DNA of 64,000 nt from Rhodococcus ruber (GTDB lineage: Bacteria; Actinomycetota; Actinomycetes; Mycobacteriales; Mycobacteriaceae), in the NCBI RefSeq assembly GCF_027270735.1, contig NZ_JAPWIJ010000002.1, forward strand, positions 496,001-560,000, written 5' to 3'. This document shows, piece after piece, positions 1-9,526 of this stretch. The notes beneath the pieces were generated by a model that saw only the letters and a list, made by a program, of their open reading frames with translations, made no database searches and was not told the DNA's origin. How positions within the stretch are numbered: position 1 is the first letter of the stretch; the number at the start of each line of letters is the position of its first letter. The position numbers were made by a program, and so were the translations under genes.

Positions 1-507
1 ACTCGCGACTGGCCGCCGAACCAGGAGGCCTTCAAGATCGCTCTGCAGTACTGGCCGGCGATCTCGGCGGGCATCGACGGTGCCGAGCTGTGCATCATCG
101 GCGCGAAGGCCCCGGGTGCCAAAGATCCCGTGTATCCCGATGGAGTTCGCGACCTCGGCTTCGTAGACGACCTGCAGGAATTCCTCGGTACCTGCCGAGC
201 TCTGATCGCACCGGTCGCCACCGGCGGTGGGGTACGCGTCAAAATCCTCGACGCCGCGAGCAAAGGCCTACCCGTCGTCGGAACGTCCGCGGCCGTCGGA
301 TCCCTCGACTCGATCTTCGAGCTCCCCACCTTCGACGGCAAAGAGCAGTTCGTCGCCGAATGCCGTCGCTACCTGCTCGACCGCACCGCAGCCGTCAAGG
401 CCGGCGAGCGCATTTACGAGCTGAACACCGCACGTTGGCACGATCGAATCCCCCACTCCACCGTGGAGTCACTGATCGGTGCTCCACTGACACGCACCAT
501 AGGATGA
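1..507 (+). CDS. Glycosyltransferase, GT4-type C-terminal part (5' truncated by window edge)
   Basis: The frame is open from base 1 to the TGA at 505-507, so the gene begins left of the window. The visible 168 residues form the nucleotide-sugar-binding half of a GT-B glycosyltransferase. They include a strand-loop resembling the end of the first Rossmann motif (ELCIIGAKAP) and the conserved segment GGGVRVKILDAASKGLPVV, which in GT4 enzymes contacts the sugar donor. It presumably adds one sugar to the lipid-linked repeat unit of the adjacent polysaccharide. The next gene starts within a few bases, so the two are probably co-transcribed. Donor and acceptor cannot be told from sequence. Confidence 0.85.
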   Translation, partial: TRDWPPNQEAFKIALQYWPAISAGIDGAELCIIGAKAPGAKDPVYPDGVRDLGFVDDLQEFLGTCRALIAPVATGGGVRVKILDAASKGLPVVGTSAAVGSLDSIFELPTFDGKEQFVAECRRYLLDRTAAVKAGERIYELNTARWHDRIPHSTVESLIGAPLTRTIG

Positions 508-512
508 TCGCC

Positions 513-1541
513 ATGACCCTCCGCTCACGTCTGCTCACCGTGGCCGCTGCCGCCGCGATCGCCGTCGGTCTCTCGTCACCCGTGGCGCATGCAGCACCGC
601 CGGCCGGTCTCGGATTCACCGGCGGTGCGCCGTTCCTGACGCTCGACGACGCCACGCTGAACAACGAGCTCGGGGCCGGACGCGAGATCGGTGCGTCGTG
701 GGTCCGAGTGGTTGTGAACTGGGCGGCAATCGAGACAGCACCGGGAGTGTTCGACTGGGGCAACACCGATCGCGTGATCAATGCTGCGACGGCGCAGGGT
801 TACTCGGTACTGGCCGTGCTGGGCGGAACCCCCGGATGGGCGCAAGGTGGCGTCGCCTCCCCGCTGCCTGGCGCAGTTCCGTTGGATCCCAATACCTTCG
901 GTGCGTTCGCGGGTGCGGCAGCAGCGCACCTCGGCGATCGTGTCGACAGCTACGAGGTGTGGAACGAGCCCAACATCCCCACCTTCTTCGCGCCCGTCGA
1001 CGCCGCCCGCTACACCGGCCTGCTTCGCGCCGCCTACCCCGCGATCCACAACGCCGACGCCGGAGCCACCGTGCTCAGCGCCGGGTTGGCCACCACCGTC
1101 AACTTCGGAGCTTGGACCGTTGCTCCGGTGACCTTCCTGCAACAGATGTACGCAGCAGGAGCAGGCGGGTTCATGGATGCCGTTGCGCTGCATCCCTATA
1201 CGTTCCCCTTCACCGTCGAGAACGACCCCAACGGCCAATGGGCGCAGGTGGATCAGGCCTACGGCACCATGGCGGCCAACGGCGACGGCGGCAAGAAGAT
1301 CTGGATCACCGAACTGGGCGCACCCACCGGCAACGGTCCGATGGCCGTCACCGAGGACGCACAGGCCGCGATCATCGGCTCGAGCCTGGCCAAGGCGTCG
1401 TCACTGCCGTACGTGGGCCCGGTCTTCGTGCACTCGCTGCGTGACTCGGGAACCGACCCCGCCGACTCGGAACAGAACTACGGACTGCTGCGCTCGGACT
1501 TCAGCGCCAAGCCGGCATACGACGTAGTGCGGGGCTCGTAA
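513..1541 (+). CDS. Secreted glycoside hydrolase, clan GH-A (paralogue 1 of 3)
   Basis: The product is about 342 aa with an N-terminal signal peptide ending near SSPVAHA-A, followed by a TIM-barrel of the cellulase/beta-xylosidase type. The acid/base glutamate sits in VWNEPN and the probable nucleophile in ITELGAPTG; WVRVVVNWAAIE and FDWGNTD are typical barrel segments. ATG 513 is preferred because AGGA lies eight bases upstream; ATG 504 overlaps the previous stop but has no spaced ribosome site. Two paralogues (5515-6711 and 19573-20667) share the same C-terminal RSDF-x-KPA signature. An extracellular role in trimming or releasing the cluster's own polysaccharide is inferred. Confidence 0.85.
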   Translation: MTLRSRLLTVAAAAAIAVGLSSPVAHAAPPAGLGFTGGAPFLTLDDATLNNELGAGREIGASWVRVVVNWAAIETAPGVFDWGNTDRVINAATAQGYSVLAVLGGTPGWAQGGVASPLPGAVPLDPNTFGAFAGAAAAHLGDRVDSYEVWNEPNIPTFFAPVDAARYTGLLRAAYPAIHNADAGATVLSAGLATTVNFGAWTVAPVTFLQQMYAAGAGGFMDAVALHPYTFPFTVENDPNGQWAQVDQAYGTMAANGDGGKKIWITELGAPTGNGPMAVTEDAQAAIIGSSLAKASSLPYVGPVFVHSLRDSGTDPADSEQNYGLLRSDFSAKPAYDVVRGS

Positions 1542-1555
1542 CCGAACCACAGCTA

Positions 1556-2551
1556 TCAGGTGCGTACCGTGTCGACGTGTTCGCGATACCACTCGACAGT
1601 GGAGGAAATTCCTTCCTCCAGGTCTATGCGCGGTGTCCACCCCGCATCCCGGAGCTTGCTGACATCGAGCAGTTTCTGGGGAGTGCCGTCGGGTTTGGAG
1701 GAATCCCACTCGGTGGTCCCCTCGTACCCGACGGCGGACGCGACGATTCCCGCGATTTCCTTGATCGTGGCATCTTCGCCGGTACCGACGTTCACCTGTT
1801 CAGGTCCGTCGTAATGCTCGAGCAGGTGGATGCAGGCAGATGCCATGTCGTCGACGTGCAAGAATTCGCGGCGTGGTGAGCCGCTGCCCCAGTTGGTCAC
1901 CGTCTCGACACCGTCGCGGCGCGCCTCGTCATAGCGACGGATGAGGGCAGGAAGCACGTGCGAACCCTTCGGCGAGAAGTTGTCGCCCGGGCCGTACAAG
2001 TTGGTCGGCATAGCCGAGATCCACGGTAAACCGTATTGCCTGCGGACCGCCTGGATCTGCAGGATGCCGGCTATCTTCGCGATTGCGTACGCGTCATTGG
2101 TCGGTTCGAGATGCCCTGTGAGCAGGTACTCCTCCTTGATCGGCTGCGGAGCCAACTTCGGATAGATGCAGGAAGACCCGAGAAACAGCACCCGCTCGAC
2201 ATTCTGTGCCAATGCTGCATCGAGCACGTTCACCTGGATACGCAGGTTGTTCGACAAGAAATCGACCGGGTACGTGCTGTTCGCCAGGATGCCGCCGACC
2301 TTCGCAGCGGCCAACACCACCGTCTTCGGCTTGGTCTCCTCGAAGAAGGCGAACACCGCATCGCGATTCTCGAGATTCAGCTCGGAAGACGAGCGGCCGA
2401 TCAAGTTCTCGAATCCTCGGCCCTCCAGTTGACGCCGGATCGCCGACCCCACCAAACCTCGATGCCCAGCCACGTACAGCGGCGCTTCTCGATTCAGCGG
2501 TTCGGGGGTGTAGACGGATTCTCCCGACGCCTCGGCCGCTGCGGAACTCAT
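1556..2551 (-). CDS. fcl: GDP-L-fucose synthase
   Basis: This is an NADPH-dependent epimerase/reductase of the extended short-chain dehydrogenase family. It converts GDP-4-keto-6-deoxy-mannose to GDP-L-fucose in the cytoplasm. The 331-residue product has the Rossmann motif GHRGLVG at residues 29-35, the catalytic-site segment GSSCIYP, the YAIAK (YxxxK) pair, and the family signature [11 protein letters not shown]. The start at 2551 overlaps the gmd stop as ATGA, so translation is probably coupled. A longer frame reaches 2668 but only runs antiparallel into gmd. Length and motifs match the family closely. Confidence 0.95.
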   Translation of the reverse strand: MSSAAAEASGESVYTPEPLNREAPLYVAGHRGLVGSAIRRQLEGRGFENLIGRSSSELNLENRDAVFAFFEETKPKTVVLAAAKVGGILANSTYPVDFLSNNLRIQVNVLDAALAQNVERVLFLGSSCIYPKLAPQPIKEEYLLTGHLEPTNDAYAIAKIAGILQIQAVRRQYGLPWISAMPTNLYGPGDNFSPKGSHVLPALIRRYDEARRDGVETVTNWGSGSPRREFLHVDDMASACIHLLEHYDGPEQVNVGTGEDATIKEIAGIVASAVGYEGTTEWDSSKPDGTPQKLLDVSKLRDAGWTPRIDLEEGISSTVEWYREHVDTVRT

Positions 2552-3570
2552 GCCCAATCCGGCAAGGAGGGCCGGTCGATCCACGGACGGCCCTCGTGCT
2601 CGAGAGCAGCAATGTCGGCATCGACCATGATCTTGGCGAGTTCCGGAGTGTGGACCGTCGCCTTCCATCCCAGCTTCTCTTCGGCCTTGCTCGCATCACC
2701 GACCAACGCGTCCACCTCAGTGGGGCGAAGATACCGCTCGTCGAACTTGACGTGCTTCTCCCAATCCAAGCCGGCCCGCTCGAAAGCGACCACCAGAAAG
2801 TCTTTGACCGAGAAGTTGCCACCGGTGGCAAGAACGAAGTCGTCCGGCTCGTCGGCCTGCAGCATCCGCCACATCCCTTCGACGTACTCCGGCGCGTAGC
2901 CCCAGTCGCGGATCGCGTCCAGATTTCCCATGAAGATGTTCTGCTCGACCCCGGCCTTGATCCGGGCGACGGCACGAGTGATCTTTCGCGTCACGAATGT
3001 TTCACCACGCCTGGGCGATTCGTGATTGAACAGAATGCCGTTCACTGCGAAGATGCCGTACGCCTCGCGGTAATTCCTCGTCACCCAGTACGAGTACAGC
3101 TTTGCGGCACCGTACGGCGAGCGCGGATAGAAGGGAGTCTCCTCGTTCTGCGGGGGCGGCGTCGCGCCGAACATCTCGGAACTGGACGCCTGATAGAAGC
3201 GGCACTGCAAGCCTGCGAGGCGTACTGCCTCGAGCAAGCGAATGGACCCGATACCCGTCGTGTTTCCGGTGTGTTCGGGCTCGTCGAAGCTGACGCGCAC
3301 ATGCGACTGCGCACCCAGGTTGTAGACCTCGTCCGGCTGAATTTCCGTGAGCAACGTGACCAACCGAGCACCGTCGCTCAGATCACCGTAGTGCAGAAAC
3401 AGCTTTGCCTTTTCCTCGTGCGGATCCTGGTACAAGTGTTCCAAGCGGGAGGTATTGAACGACGACGACCGCCGAATCAGGCCGTGCACCTCGTACCCTT
3501 TGCCGAGCAGTAGCTCCGCGAGATACGAACCGTCCTGCCCCGTAATCCCGGTGATCAACGCACGTTTCAC
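2548..3570 (-). CDS. gmd: GDP-mannose 4,6-dehydratase
   Basis: The enzyme dehydrates GDP-D-mannose to GDP-4-keto-6-deoxy-D-mannose, the first step towards GDP-L-fucose. The protein starts [19 protein letters not shown], the NADP-binding motif typical of Gmd, and carries SSSEMFG, the YGAAK catalytic YxxxK, and the [13 protein letters not shown] signature. The GTG at 3570 is chosen because GGAG sits just upstream and homologues begin with M-K-R-A-L-I-T-G; a GTG at 3582 would add four residues. It is co-oriented and overlaps fcl by four bases, forming a dedicated GDP-fucose module within the polysaccharide locus. Confidence 0.95.
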   Translation of the reverse strand: MKRALITGITGQDGSYLAELLLGKGYEVHGLIRRSSSFNTSRLEHLYQDPHEEKAKLFLHYGDLSDGARLVTLLTEIQPDEVYNLGAQSHVRVSFDEPEHTGNTTGIGSIRLLEAVRLAGLQCRFYQASSSEMFGATPPPQNEETPFYPRSPYGAAKLYSYWVTRNYREAYGIFAVNGILFNHESPRRGETFVTRKITRAVARIKAGVEQNIFMGNLDAIRDWGYAPEYVEGMWRMLQADEPDDFVLATGGNFSVKDFLVVAFERAGLDWEKHVKFDERYLRPTEVDALVGDASKAEEKLGWKATVHTPELAKIMVDADIAALEHEGRPWIDRPSLPDWA

Positions 3571-3642
3571 TTGTTTCTCCACTCTGCAGACTTCGATGAA
3601 CGATCATAGCGACGGCGTGTGCCGAATACACAAGCCCTGCAC

Positions 3643-4164
3643 CTATTTTCGCTTCTGTTTGCGCGCAAAGGACCCGTTGCGCCGATCCCAGTAGTCGGAC
3701 ACAGTGCTGACTTCTCGTGCCGGGTTTCCGGCTACGACGGTGCCGGGCGGAACATCTTTGGTCACTACCGAGCCAGCCCCGACGATACTTCCTTCCCCCA
3801 CCGTCACGCCAGGGAGGACAACGGCCCGAATACCGATGAACGCGTATCGCGAAATGACCACGGGAGACTCTTTGACCAACTCGAAAGAGCTGTCTTCCAA
3901 CAGATTGTGCTGCTTAGCATACCGATCGAGAGAAAAATCATGTGTCAAAAAGACCACCTGCTCGGATATGACGCATTGGTCTTGCACTTCGATTATGCCG
4001 GGAGACTTGGCATCCCAGTACACAGACGGGGCGATCCACAACGGTGATCCCTGAACGGAAACATTCGATCTTTTCAAGATGCCGAGACAGAGCTTCATGT
4101 ACCGCTGTTGATTGACGATGTCGATGACCCGCGTAAGGGGTAGCACCTTCAACAGTAGGCCCAT
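3643..4164 (-). CDS. Left-handed beta-helix acyltransferase (serine acetyltransferase / WcaF type)
   Basis: A protein of about 173 aa with hexapeptide-repeat character in its second half, including VVLPGVTVGEGSIVGAGSVV and the AGNPAR motif of the xenobiotic/maltose acetyltransferase family. The likely catalytic histidine lies in VFLTHDFSLD. Such enzymes O-acetylate sugars using acetyl-CoA, and here it probably decorates the polysaccharide. ATG 4164 has GGGAG six bases upstream; a GTG at 4215 would add 17 residues without a good ribosome site. It lies upstream of gmd on the same strand with a gap of about 70 bases. Confidence 0.8.
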   Translation of the reverse strand: MGLLLKVLPLTRVIDIVNQQRYMKLCLGILKRSNVSVQGSPLWIAPSVYWDAKSPGIIEVQDQCVISEQVVFLTHDFSLDRYAKQHNLLEDSSFELVKESPVVISRYAFIGIRAVVLPGVTVGEGSIVGAGSVVTKDVPPGTVVAGNPAREVSTVSDYWDRRNGSFARKQKRK

Positions 4165-4297
4165 CGTGCTCTCCCGTTCGATGTCGGAAACGACGCCGTC
4201 GACGCGTTGTCCCACAGCCTAACTGCCCATCGAGACTTCGGCGGTCGTGTTCGGCACACACAGACCCGGTTTCCGGCGTTCGCGATAACCTGAGCGT

Positions 4298-5503
4298 ATG
4301 CCTGTGACTCGCACCCTGCGGCTGGCCTCTGCCGCCGCCGTCGGATTGATCGCTCTCGGCGGTTGTGCGTCCACGGGCGAGTCGTCGCCAGAGGTTGCGG
4401 CGCAGGACGATTCGCTCCCCTACATCGCGACCGACGTCCTCGCGCAGCGTGGATCGATCGTCTCGTCCGCCCTCGTGGCCGGGCTCGATCCCGCTGTCGC
4501 CACCAGAATCGGCGAGGCACGCACGGTCGTGTATCGGTCGGTGTCTGCTTACGACGGCCTCGCCAGTGAGGTGGCGTCCACGGTGTATCGCCCACGGGGA
4601 GACGCGCCCGCAGGTGGTTGGCCCGTCATCTCGTTCGGCCATCCCACCACGGGGCTGACGCAGGACTGCGGGCCTTCCCTCACCCCCGATCTGCGAGGCT
4701 TCGCGTCCACCCTGGCAGCCCTGGCGGAGGCCGGATTCATCGTGACCATGACGGACTTCCAAGGTTTGGGGTGGCCCGGCAAGCATCCCTACCTCGAACC
4801 GCGGACCGCGGGATTCAACATGATCGATGCGGTACGCGCCGTTCGAAACCAATACCCCGCCTCGTCGAACAAGTGGATGGCCGTGGGTAGCTCACAGGGC
4901 GGACAAGCAGCCTGGGCCGCAAACGAATACAGCTCCGAGTACGGAACCGGACTCGACCTGGTGGGCAGCGTCTCCACCTCCCCCGCAGCGGACATCAGCG
5001 GATTGGCACGTGCTGCCAGGGACAAGACCCTGACCGGTGATCAGGCCGCGTTCATGCCGTTGATCATCGACGGCCTCGAGGTTTCGCATCCCGAGCTCGT
5101 ACAGAGCGACTACTTGGCTCCCCCTGCCGTCGCAGCACTCGACGTACTGGCATCGTGCGCACTCCCCGATGCCGAGAAGGCCCGGTTGACCAGCGAGCTC
5201 GATGCCGCTGACGTCCAACCCGTCTCGGACGAGGCAACCGAGCAGCTCGAAGCCTGGCTCACCGAAGCGGCGCTCCCCCAACGCCGCGCCACGGCTCCGA
5301 TGTTCGTCGTCAACGGGTCCGAAGATCAACTGGTGCTGGCGAGCTGGGTACAGAAGGCCGTCGACGCCGCGTGCAGTCTGGGTGATCGCGTCGTACACCG
5401 CGAAATGGCAGGCCAGGGGCACGGCGACGCCGATGCCGGCGGCGAGACGTATCAGTGGATTGCAGACCGCTTCGCCGGCAGGGACGCACCCGACGAATGC
5501 TGA
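4298..5503 (+). CDS. LIP-family secreted lipase/esterase lipoprotein
   Basis: A 401-aa alpha/beta-hydrolase with a lipoprotein signal ending in the lipobox LGGC, so it should be exported and lipid-anchored. The nucleophile elbow is GSSQGG, the acid is probably in NGSEDQLV, and the histidine is in GQGHGD. HPTTGLTQDCGP and DFQGLGWPG are typical of the secretory lipase (LIP) family found in Mycobacteriales and fungi. It sits inside the polysaccharide locus but transcribes away from gmd-fcl. Whether it acts on polysaccharide acyl groups or ordinary lipids is unknown. Two further LIP proteins occur at 35393 and 51760. Confidence 0.85.
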   Translation: MPVTRTLRLASAAAVGLIALGGCASTGESSPEVAAQDDSLPYIATDVLAQRGSIVSSALVAGLDPAVATRIGEARTVVYRSVSAYDGLASEVASTVYRPRGDAPAGGWPVISFGHPTTGLTQDCGPSLTPDLRGFASTLAALAEAGFIVTMTDFQGLGWPGKHPYLEPRTAGFNMIDAVRAVRNQYPASSNKWMAVGSSQGGQAAWAANEYSSEYGTGLDLVGSVSTSPAADISGLARAARDKTLTGDQAAFMPLIIDGLEVSHPELVQSDYLAPPAVAALDVLASCALPDAEKARLTSELDAADVQPVSDEATEQLEAWLTEAALPQRRATAPMFVVNGSEDQLVLASWVQKAVDAACSLGDRVVHREMAGQGHGDADAGGETYQWIADRFAGRDAPDEC

Positions 5504-5514
5504 CGGCGGCACGA

Positions 5515-6711
5515 TCAGCGCAGCGTCGTCACCGCATTCAGAGCAGGCTTGGGTGAGAAATCCGAGCGAACGAGACCGGCGTTGTACTCGTCGACGGCAC
5601 TGCCGGTATCGATGTCCCGAAGGTCGAACAGGTAGATCCCTCCGCAATACGGAAGACTGCGGAGATAGTCGATCCCGTCCACCAGCAGCGCAGCCTGATC
5701 GGGCTCACTGACACTGCGAGGACCGGTCCCACTGGCCGCGCCGAACTCGGTGAACCAGATCTGCTTGTCGCGATCACCGTTGGCCACCATCACCTCACGT
5801 ACCAGATTGATGGCCGTGTTCGAGTTGCCCCGCTCAGCCGACGGCTCGCTCAGGCGCTTGGGCGCGCTGTAGGGATGCATTGCGACCGCATCGAAGTACG
5901 GTGCCGCGCCGCGGTCGTACAGGCCTTGCAGAAACGTGAAGGGATTCAGGTCGCTGTCGGTGTTGACCGTGGGAGATGTACCGCCGGTGAGTACCAACAA
6001 TTGGGGATCGACGCTCTTTATCTTCTCGTATGATTCCTTCAGCATCGGAACGTACGTCGAAAGGTCCTCGGCCGGTCCGAAACTTGCCGCGACGTTGGGC
6101 TCGTTCCATATTTCCCACGTCCGAATTCGGTCTTTGTACCGTTCTGCTGCCAGGCGTGCGAATTCTGCGAATTTCGACGGACTCGTCGGTGCCGGATTGG
6201 GCACGGTTCGATTCGCCGGATCCACATCCCATGCCGGTGCCCATGTCGCAACACCGAGAATGTCGATGCCCTTCGACGCGAACGCATCGACCTGCTGATC
6301 GGTGGAAGTCCAGTCGAACACCCCGGGAGACGGCTCGATGATCGGCCAGTGGATCGTCAGCCGCACCGAGCCGAACCCGTAGTCCGAGATCAGCGAACTC
6401 TGTTGGTCCAGTTGCTGATCGGAGAACGAAGCCGAGACAGCGGTGATACCGAGATCCGACACCTCCGGCGCGCAACCACTGACCTGGTCGGCCGGTGCGG
6501 CCGACGTGGAGGTTGCGGTGGTACCGCTGTCGGTGGAGTTTCGATCCGCCTCAGGCGCGCTCTGCTCGCCCTGCGAACACCCGGCCAACAATGCCGAGAC
6601 CAACACCGCAGCGGTGCAGGATGTGGTCACCCGACGCCACCGACGCCGATGGGATCGCCTCGCGTCGTCGTTCCTCGGCGAGGAGGAAAGTGGTTTCGAG
6701 GAATTGCGCAC
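5515..6711 (-). CDS. Glycoside hydrolase lipoprotein, clan GH-A (paralogue 2 of 3)
   Basis: A 398-aa protein with a long arginine-rich N-region, a hydrophobic segment and the lipobox LLAGC, so it is predicted to be a surface-anchored lipoprotein. The barrel carries IHWPIIEPSPGVFDWTSTD, the acid/base motif IWNEPNV and the nucleophile motif FTEFGAASG. The C-terminus (VRSDFSPKPA) matches the two other glycoside hydrolases of this locus. It faces the LIP lipase tail-to-tail with an 11-base gap. The lipid anchor differs from paralogues 1 and 3, which have cleavable signal peptides, suggesting that the three work at different distances from the membrane. Confidence 0.85.
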   Translation of the reverse strand: MRNSSKPLSSSPRNDDARRSHRRRWRRVTTSCTAAVLVSALLAGCSQGEQSAPEADRNSTDSGTTATSTSAAPADQVSGCAPEVSDLGITAVSASFSDQQLDQQSSLISDYGFGSVRLTIHWPIIEPSPGVFDWTSTDQQVDAFASKGIDILGVATWAPAWDVDPANRTVPNPAPTSPSKFAEFARLAAERYKDRIRTWEIWNEPNVAASFGPAEDLSTYVPMLKESYEKIKSVDPQLLVLTGGTSPTVNTDSDLNPFTFLQGLYDRGAAPYFDAVAMHPYSAPKRLSEPSAERGNSNTAINLVREVMVANGDRDKQIWFTEFGAASGTGPRSVSEPDQAALLVDGIDYLRSLPYCGGIYLFDLRDIDTGSAVDEYNAGLVRSDFSPKPALNAVTTLR

Positions 6712-6806
6712 GATCTGTAACTTACCGGGTTCATGGCAAAATAGAGATCCACCGGATGATTAATTCGCTTTCGTTTGTCGGAAAGCGTCAACCGTGCTGA
6801 GATCGG

Positions 6807-8105
6807 ATGGTGCCTGCCCCCGTGAGTGACCACGATCGCGAATCACCGCAGCAACTGGCCGGTTTGTCGGTGTGTGTCGTCGCCTGCCACTATGCGCCCG
6901 AGACCACCGGCAGCGCGCCCTACAACACGGCATTGGTGCAGGCGCTGTCGACAGCCGGGGCTGATGTCGAATTGATAACCGGCATACCGCATTACCCACA
7001 ATGGGCAGTACAGGACGAGAAATATCGGCGCGGTTTGTCGTGGAACGAGACGCACGATCGAGTCCGCGTGCGACGCGTCCGGCACGCGGTACCGAGCGCG
7101 CCCAACCTGCTGGGTCGGGCCAGAATGGAGCTGAGCTTCACGGCACTGGCCGCGCCGCTTGCCCGAAAGTCCAAGGCCGACATCGTCATTGCGGTCACCC
7201 CATTACTCGGCGCGCTCCTCGCCGCATCCCTGGGAAAGGGCAAGCGGCCCCTCGGTGTGGTCGTTCACGACCTCAGTGGGAATGCGGCCCAACAATCGGG
7301 CACCACCGGCGGACGCGCCGGGAACGCGGTGGGCAGCGTCGAGTATCGACTCGCTCGATCGGCAGACCTGATCGGAGTCATCACCCCGCGTTTCCGAACG
7401 GTGCTCACCGAACACGGTGTTGCCCCCGAGGCGATCGTCGATCTCCCCATCTTCACCCACATAGCCGGATCGGACGAGAGCAGGAGTGCGGCTCGAACTC
7501 GACTCGGCTGGGTCACAACCGACCACACCGTCGTCGTCCACACCGGCAACATGGGAATGAAGCAGGGCCTGGAATCCGTAGTGGAGGCGGCACGTCTGGC
7601 GGAGCAGCAATCGCTTCCCATCACCTACGTCCTGGTCGGTGACGGCAATCAGCGTCGACAGTTGGAGGCAGCGGCCGGCTCGACGGCCACACTGCGCTTC
7701 GTGGACCCCGTCGACGACGACACGTACCCCAGCGTTCTCGCTGCCGCAGACGTGCTGCTCGTCAACGAACGCCAGGGCGTCAGGGAGATGTCGCTACCCA
7801 GCAAGCTGACCTCATACGTCGCTGCAGGGCGTCCGATCATGGCGGCGACCGAACCGGGAGGCATCACGCACTCGGTGCTGACCGAATTCGATTCGGCAGC
7901 CTTCGTAGCGACCGGCGACCCGCGCGCTCTCAACACCGCGGTGGTCCGGTTACGTGAGAACCCAGCCGAACAAGACCGACTGATCGTCGCGGCGCGTGAT
8001 CTGGGAGCAGCCCGATACAGCGAAGCGGCCGGCCATGCGGGCTTCCGGAGATTCGCCCTCGCGCTCTCGGACTTACGTCAGGCCGGCACCGCACCGTCGG
8101 TCTGA
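6807..8105 (+). CDS. WcaI-like GT4 glycosyltransferase
   Basis: A 432-aa GT-B glycosyltransferase. The N-terminal domain opens with VVACHYAPETTGSAPYNTAL and continues with GIPHYPQW, both typical of the colanic-acid WcaI family, which transfers fucose in that pathway. The C-terminal domain has VVHTGNMGMKQGLE and the donor-site segment VREMSLPSKLTSYVAAGRP. ATG 6807 is the annotated start; a GTG at 6822 is possible. The 3' end overlaps the flippase gene tail-to-tail by 28 bases. A fucosyltransferase role fits the neighbouring gmd-fcl but is inference. Confidence 0.85.
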   Translation: MVPAPVSDHDRESPQQLAGLSVCVVACHYAPETTGSAPYNTALVQALSTAGADVELITGIPHYPQWAVQDEKYRRGLSWNETHDRVRVRRVRHAVPSAPNLLGRARMELSFTALAAPLARKSKADIVIAVTPLLGALLAASLGKGKRPLGVVVHDLSGNAAQQSGTTGGRAGNAVGSVEYRLARSADLIGVITPRFRTVLTEHGVAPEAIVDLPIFTHIAGSDESRSAARTRLGWVTTDHTVVVHTGNMGMKQGLESVVEAARLAEQQSLPITYVLVGDGNQRRQLEAAAGSTATLRFVDPVDDDTYPSVLAAADVLLVNERQGVREMSLPSKLTSYVAAGRPIMAATEPGGITHSVLTEFDSAAFVATGDPRALNTAVVRLRENPAEQDRLIVAARDLGAARYSEAAGHAGFRRFALALSDLRQAGTAPSV

Positions 8106-9526
8106 GCCAACTCGTCCGGGCTTCGCCGTTTGACCAACCGGGGCACGAAAGCGAAATCCGGCACGATCTGCGTGATCAGAACTGCTGCGGCAGCGACGAA
8201 CACGACCCCTGCGGCACCGTACTCGCGGGCCACGTAGATGCCGCAAAGAACGCTCCCCAGCCCCATCGCCATCACACACACGGCCTGAAACCTCATCTCA
8301 CTCGGCGTCGTCAGCAGAACGCCTGCAGGCAGATGCACACACTGCACCACCAGAAGGCAGGCGAAAGCCAACGCCAACGCAGTAGTGGCCTTCACCTCGC
8401 CGCTGGAGAGAATCGATGTGGCCAGCGGGCCGAGCAAGACGATGAACACCGCCGCCACAACGGCGGCAGCGGAAAACACCAGTACGATCTTGATCCACAT
8501 CTTGATCGTCTCCGCCTGGTCACCGCGGCGTTTGACGAACACCGGCCAGTACGCCATTCCGGCGGTGGAGAACACCGACCACCCCAGCGCATACACCTGA
8601 GCCATCAATGCATACCGCGACAATTCCTCCGGACTCGACATGTGCGACAGAATGATTCGCTGCGACTGCAGCCCCAGCGGAAGACCGACACTGACCACGA
8701 GCATCCACAGTGAACCGGCCAACAGCTTCACCTGCTTGATCTCGTCGACCGGGGCGGCGAATATCGCCGATCCGAGACCCGACAATCGAAGCGCAACAAT
8801 CGTTCCCACGATGTTGCCCAGCAGTGCCCCCAACACTCCCGGTATCGCGAACCAAATACCCTGTGCACCGGCCAGCATCAACCCGACCGTGATGAGCAGT
8901 CCGAAAGCCGAATTCGACATCAGTATCAGCACCGCGAGCTGGCTCTTGTTGATGCCGATCAGGATGCGTACTCCCAACCCCAGCGGCAGGCTCAATGCGA
9001 ACAAACTCGCTGCGATCGTCACGACGTACCGGTCGTTCGGCCCGGTCGTCACCCCGATGGCCGCACCCCACTTGTCCGTCACCATGACCAGAACGAAGAT
9101 CACGATCAATCCGCACGAAATAGATGCCAGTACTCGGTACGCACGTTGGATCGTGCCGATCACCACCGGATCCTCGGACAACTTCCCGGCTCGCGAACTC
9201 GCATTGGTCACCACCGCGCCGATACCGAGGTCAGCGAACGGAAAGAGCAAACTCATGGTGGCGATCAGCGATACGACACCGAAGATGGACTCCCCGGTTT
9301 CCCGAACGATGATGGCGGTGTTCAGCAGACCGAGGAGGGCCATGATCGGCGTGCCGAGAACCCGAAACACCGTCCCCCACAACACGGCTTTCTGCTCCTG
9401 AGACGACAGACCACCGGCGGGAGCCACGGTGTCGACCACCTCGTCCGGTGGCAGGTCCGCCACCGGCTGCACCGTCGTCGTCGAAAATCCGGCCTGCCCG
9501 GAGGCAGTACGGTGCTTACCCGCCAT
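8078..9526 (-). CDS. Oligosaccharide flippase, Wzx-like (MOP superfamily)
   Basis: A protein of about 482 aa with roughly 12-14 hydrophobic segments and a short hydrophilic N-terminus. The first segments (GTVFRVLGTPIMALLGLLNT, then LFPFADLGIGAVVT) resemble polysaccharide-biosynthesis flippases that move undecaprenyl-diphosphate-linked repeat units across the membrane. ATG 9526 overlaps the end of the upstream glycosyltransferase by 11 bases, consistent with one operon (12546 down to 8078). A longer frame to 9592 is inside that gene. It is the only flippase candidate in the window and pairs with the Wzy-like protein at 11248-12546. Confidence 0.85.
   Translation of the reverse strand: MAGKHRTASGQAGFSTTTVQPVADLPPDEVVDTVAPAGGLSSQEQKAVLWGTVFRVLGTPIMALLGLLNTAIIVRETGESIFGVVSLIATMSLLFPFADLGIGAVVTNASSRAGKLSEDPVVIGTIQRAYRVLASISCGLIVIFVLVMVTDKWGAAIGVTTGPNDRYVVTIAASLFALSLPLGLGVRILIGINKSQLAVLILMSNSAFGLLITVGLMLAGAQGIWFAIPGVLGALLGNIVGTIVALRLSGLGSAIFAAPVDEIKQVKLLAGSLWMLVVSVGLPLGLQSQRIILSHMSSPEELSRYALMAQVYALGWSVFSTAGMAYWPVFVKRRGDQAETIKMWIKIVLVFSAAAVVAAVFIVLLGPLATSILSSGEVKATTALALAFACLLVVQCVHLPAGVLLTTPSEMRFQAVCVMAMGLGSVLCGIYVAREYGAAGVVFVAAAAVLITQIVPDFAFVPRLVKRRSPDELAQTDGAVPA

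Noticed and set aside
90..512. N-terminal extension of the first glycoside hydrolase
   Set aside because: The region is coding for the glycosyltransferase in another frame; the signal peptide begins at 513.
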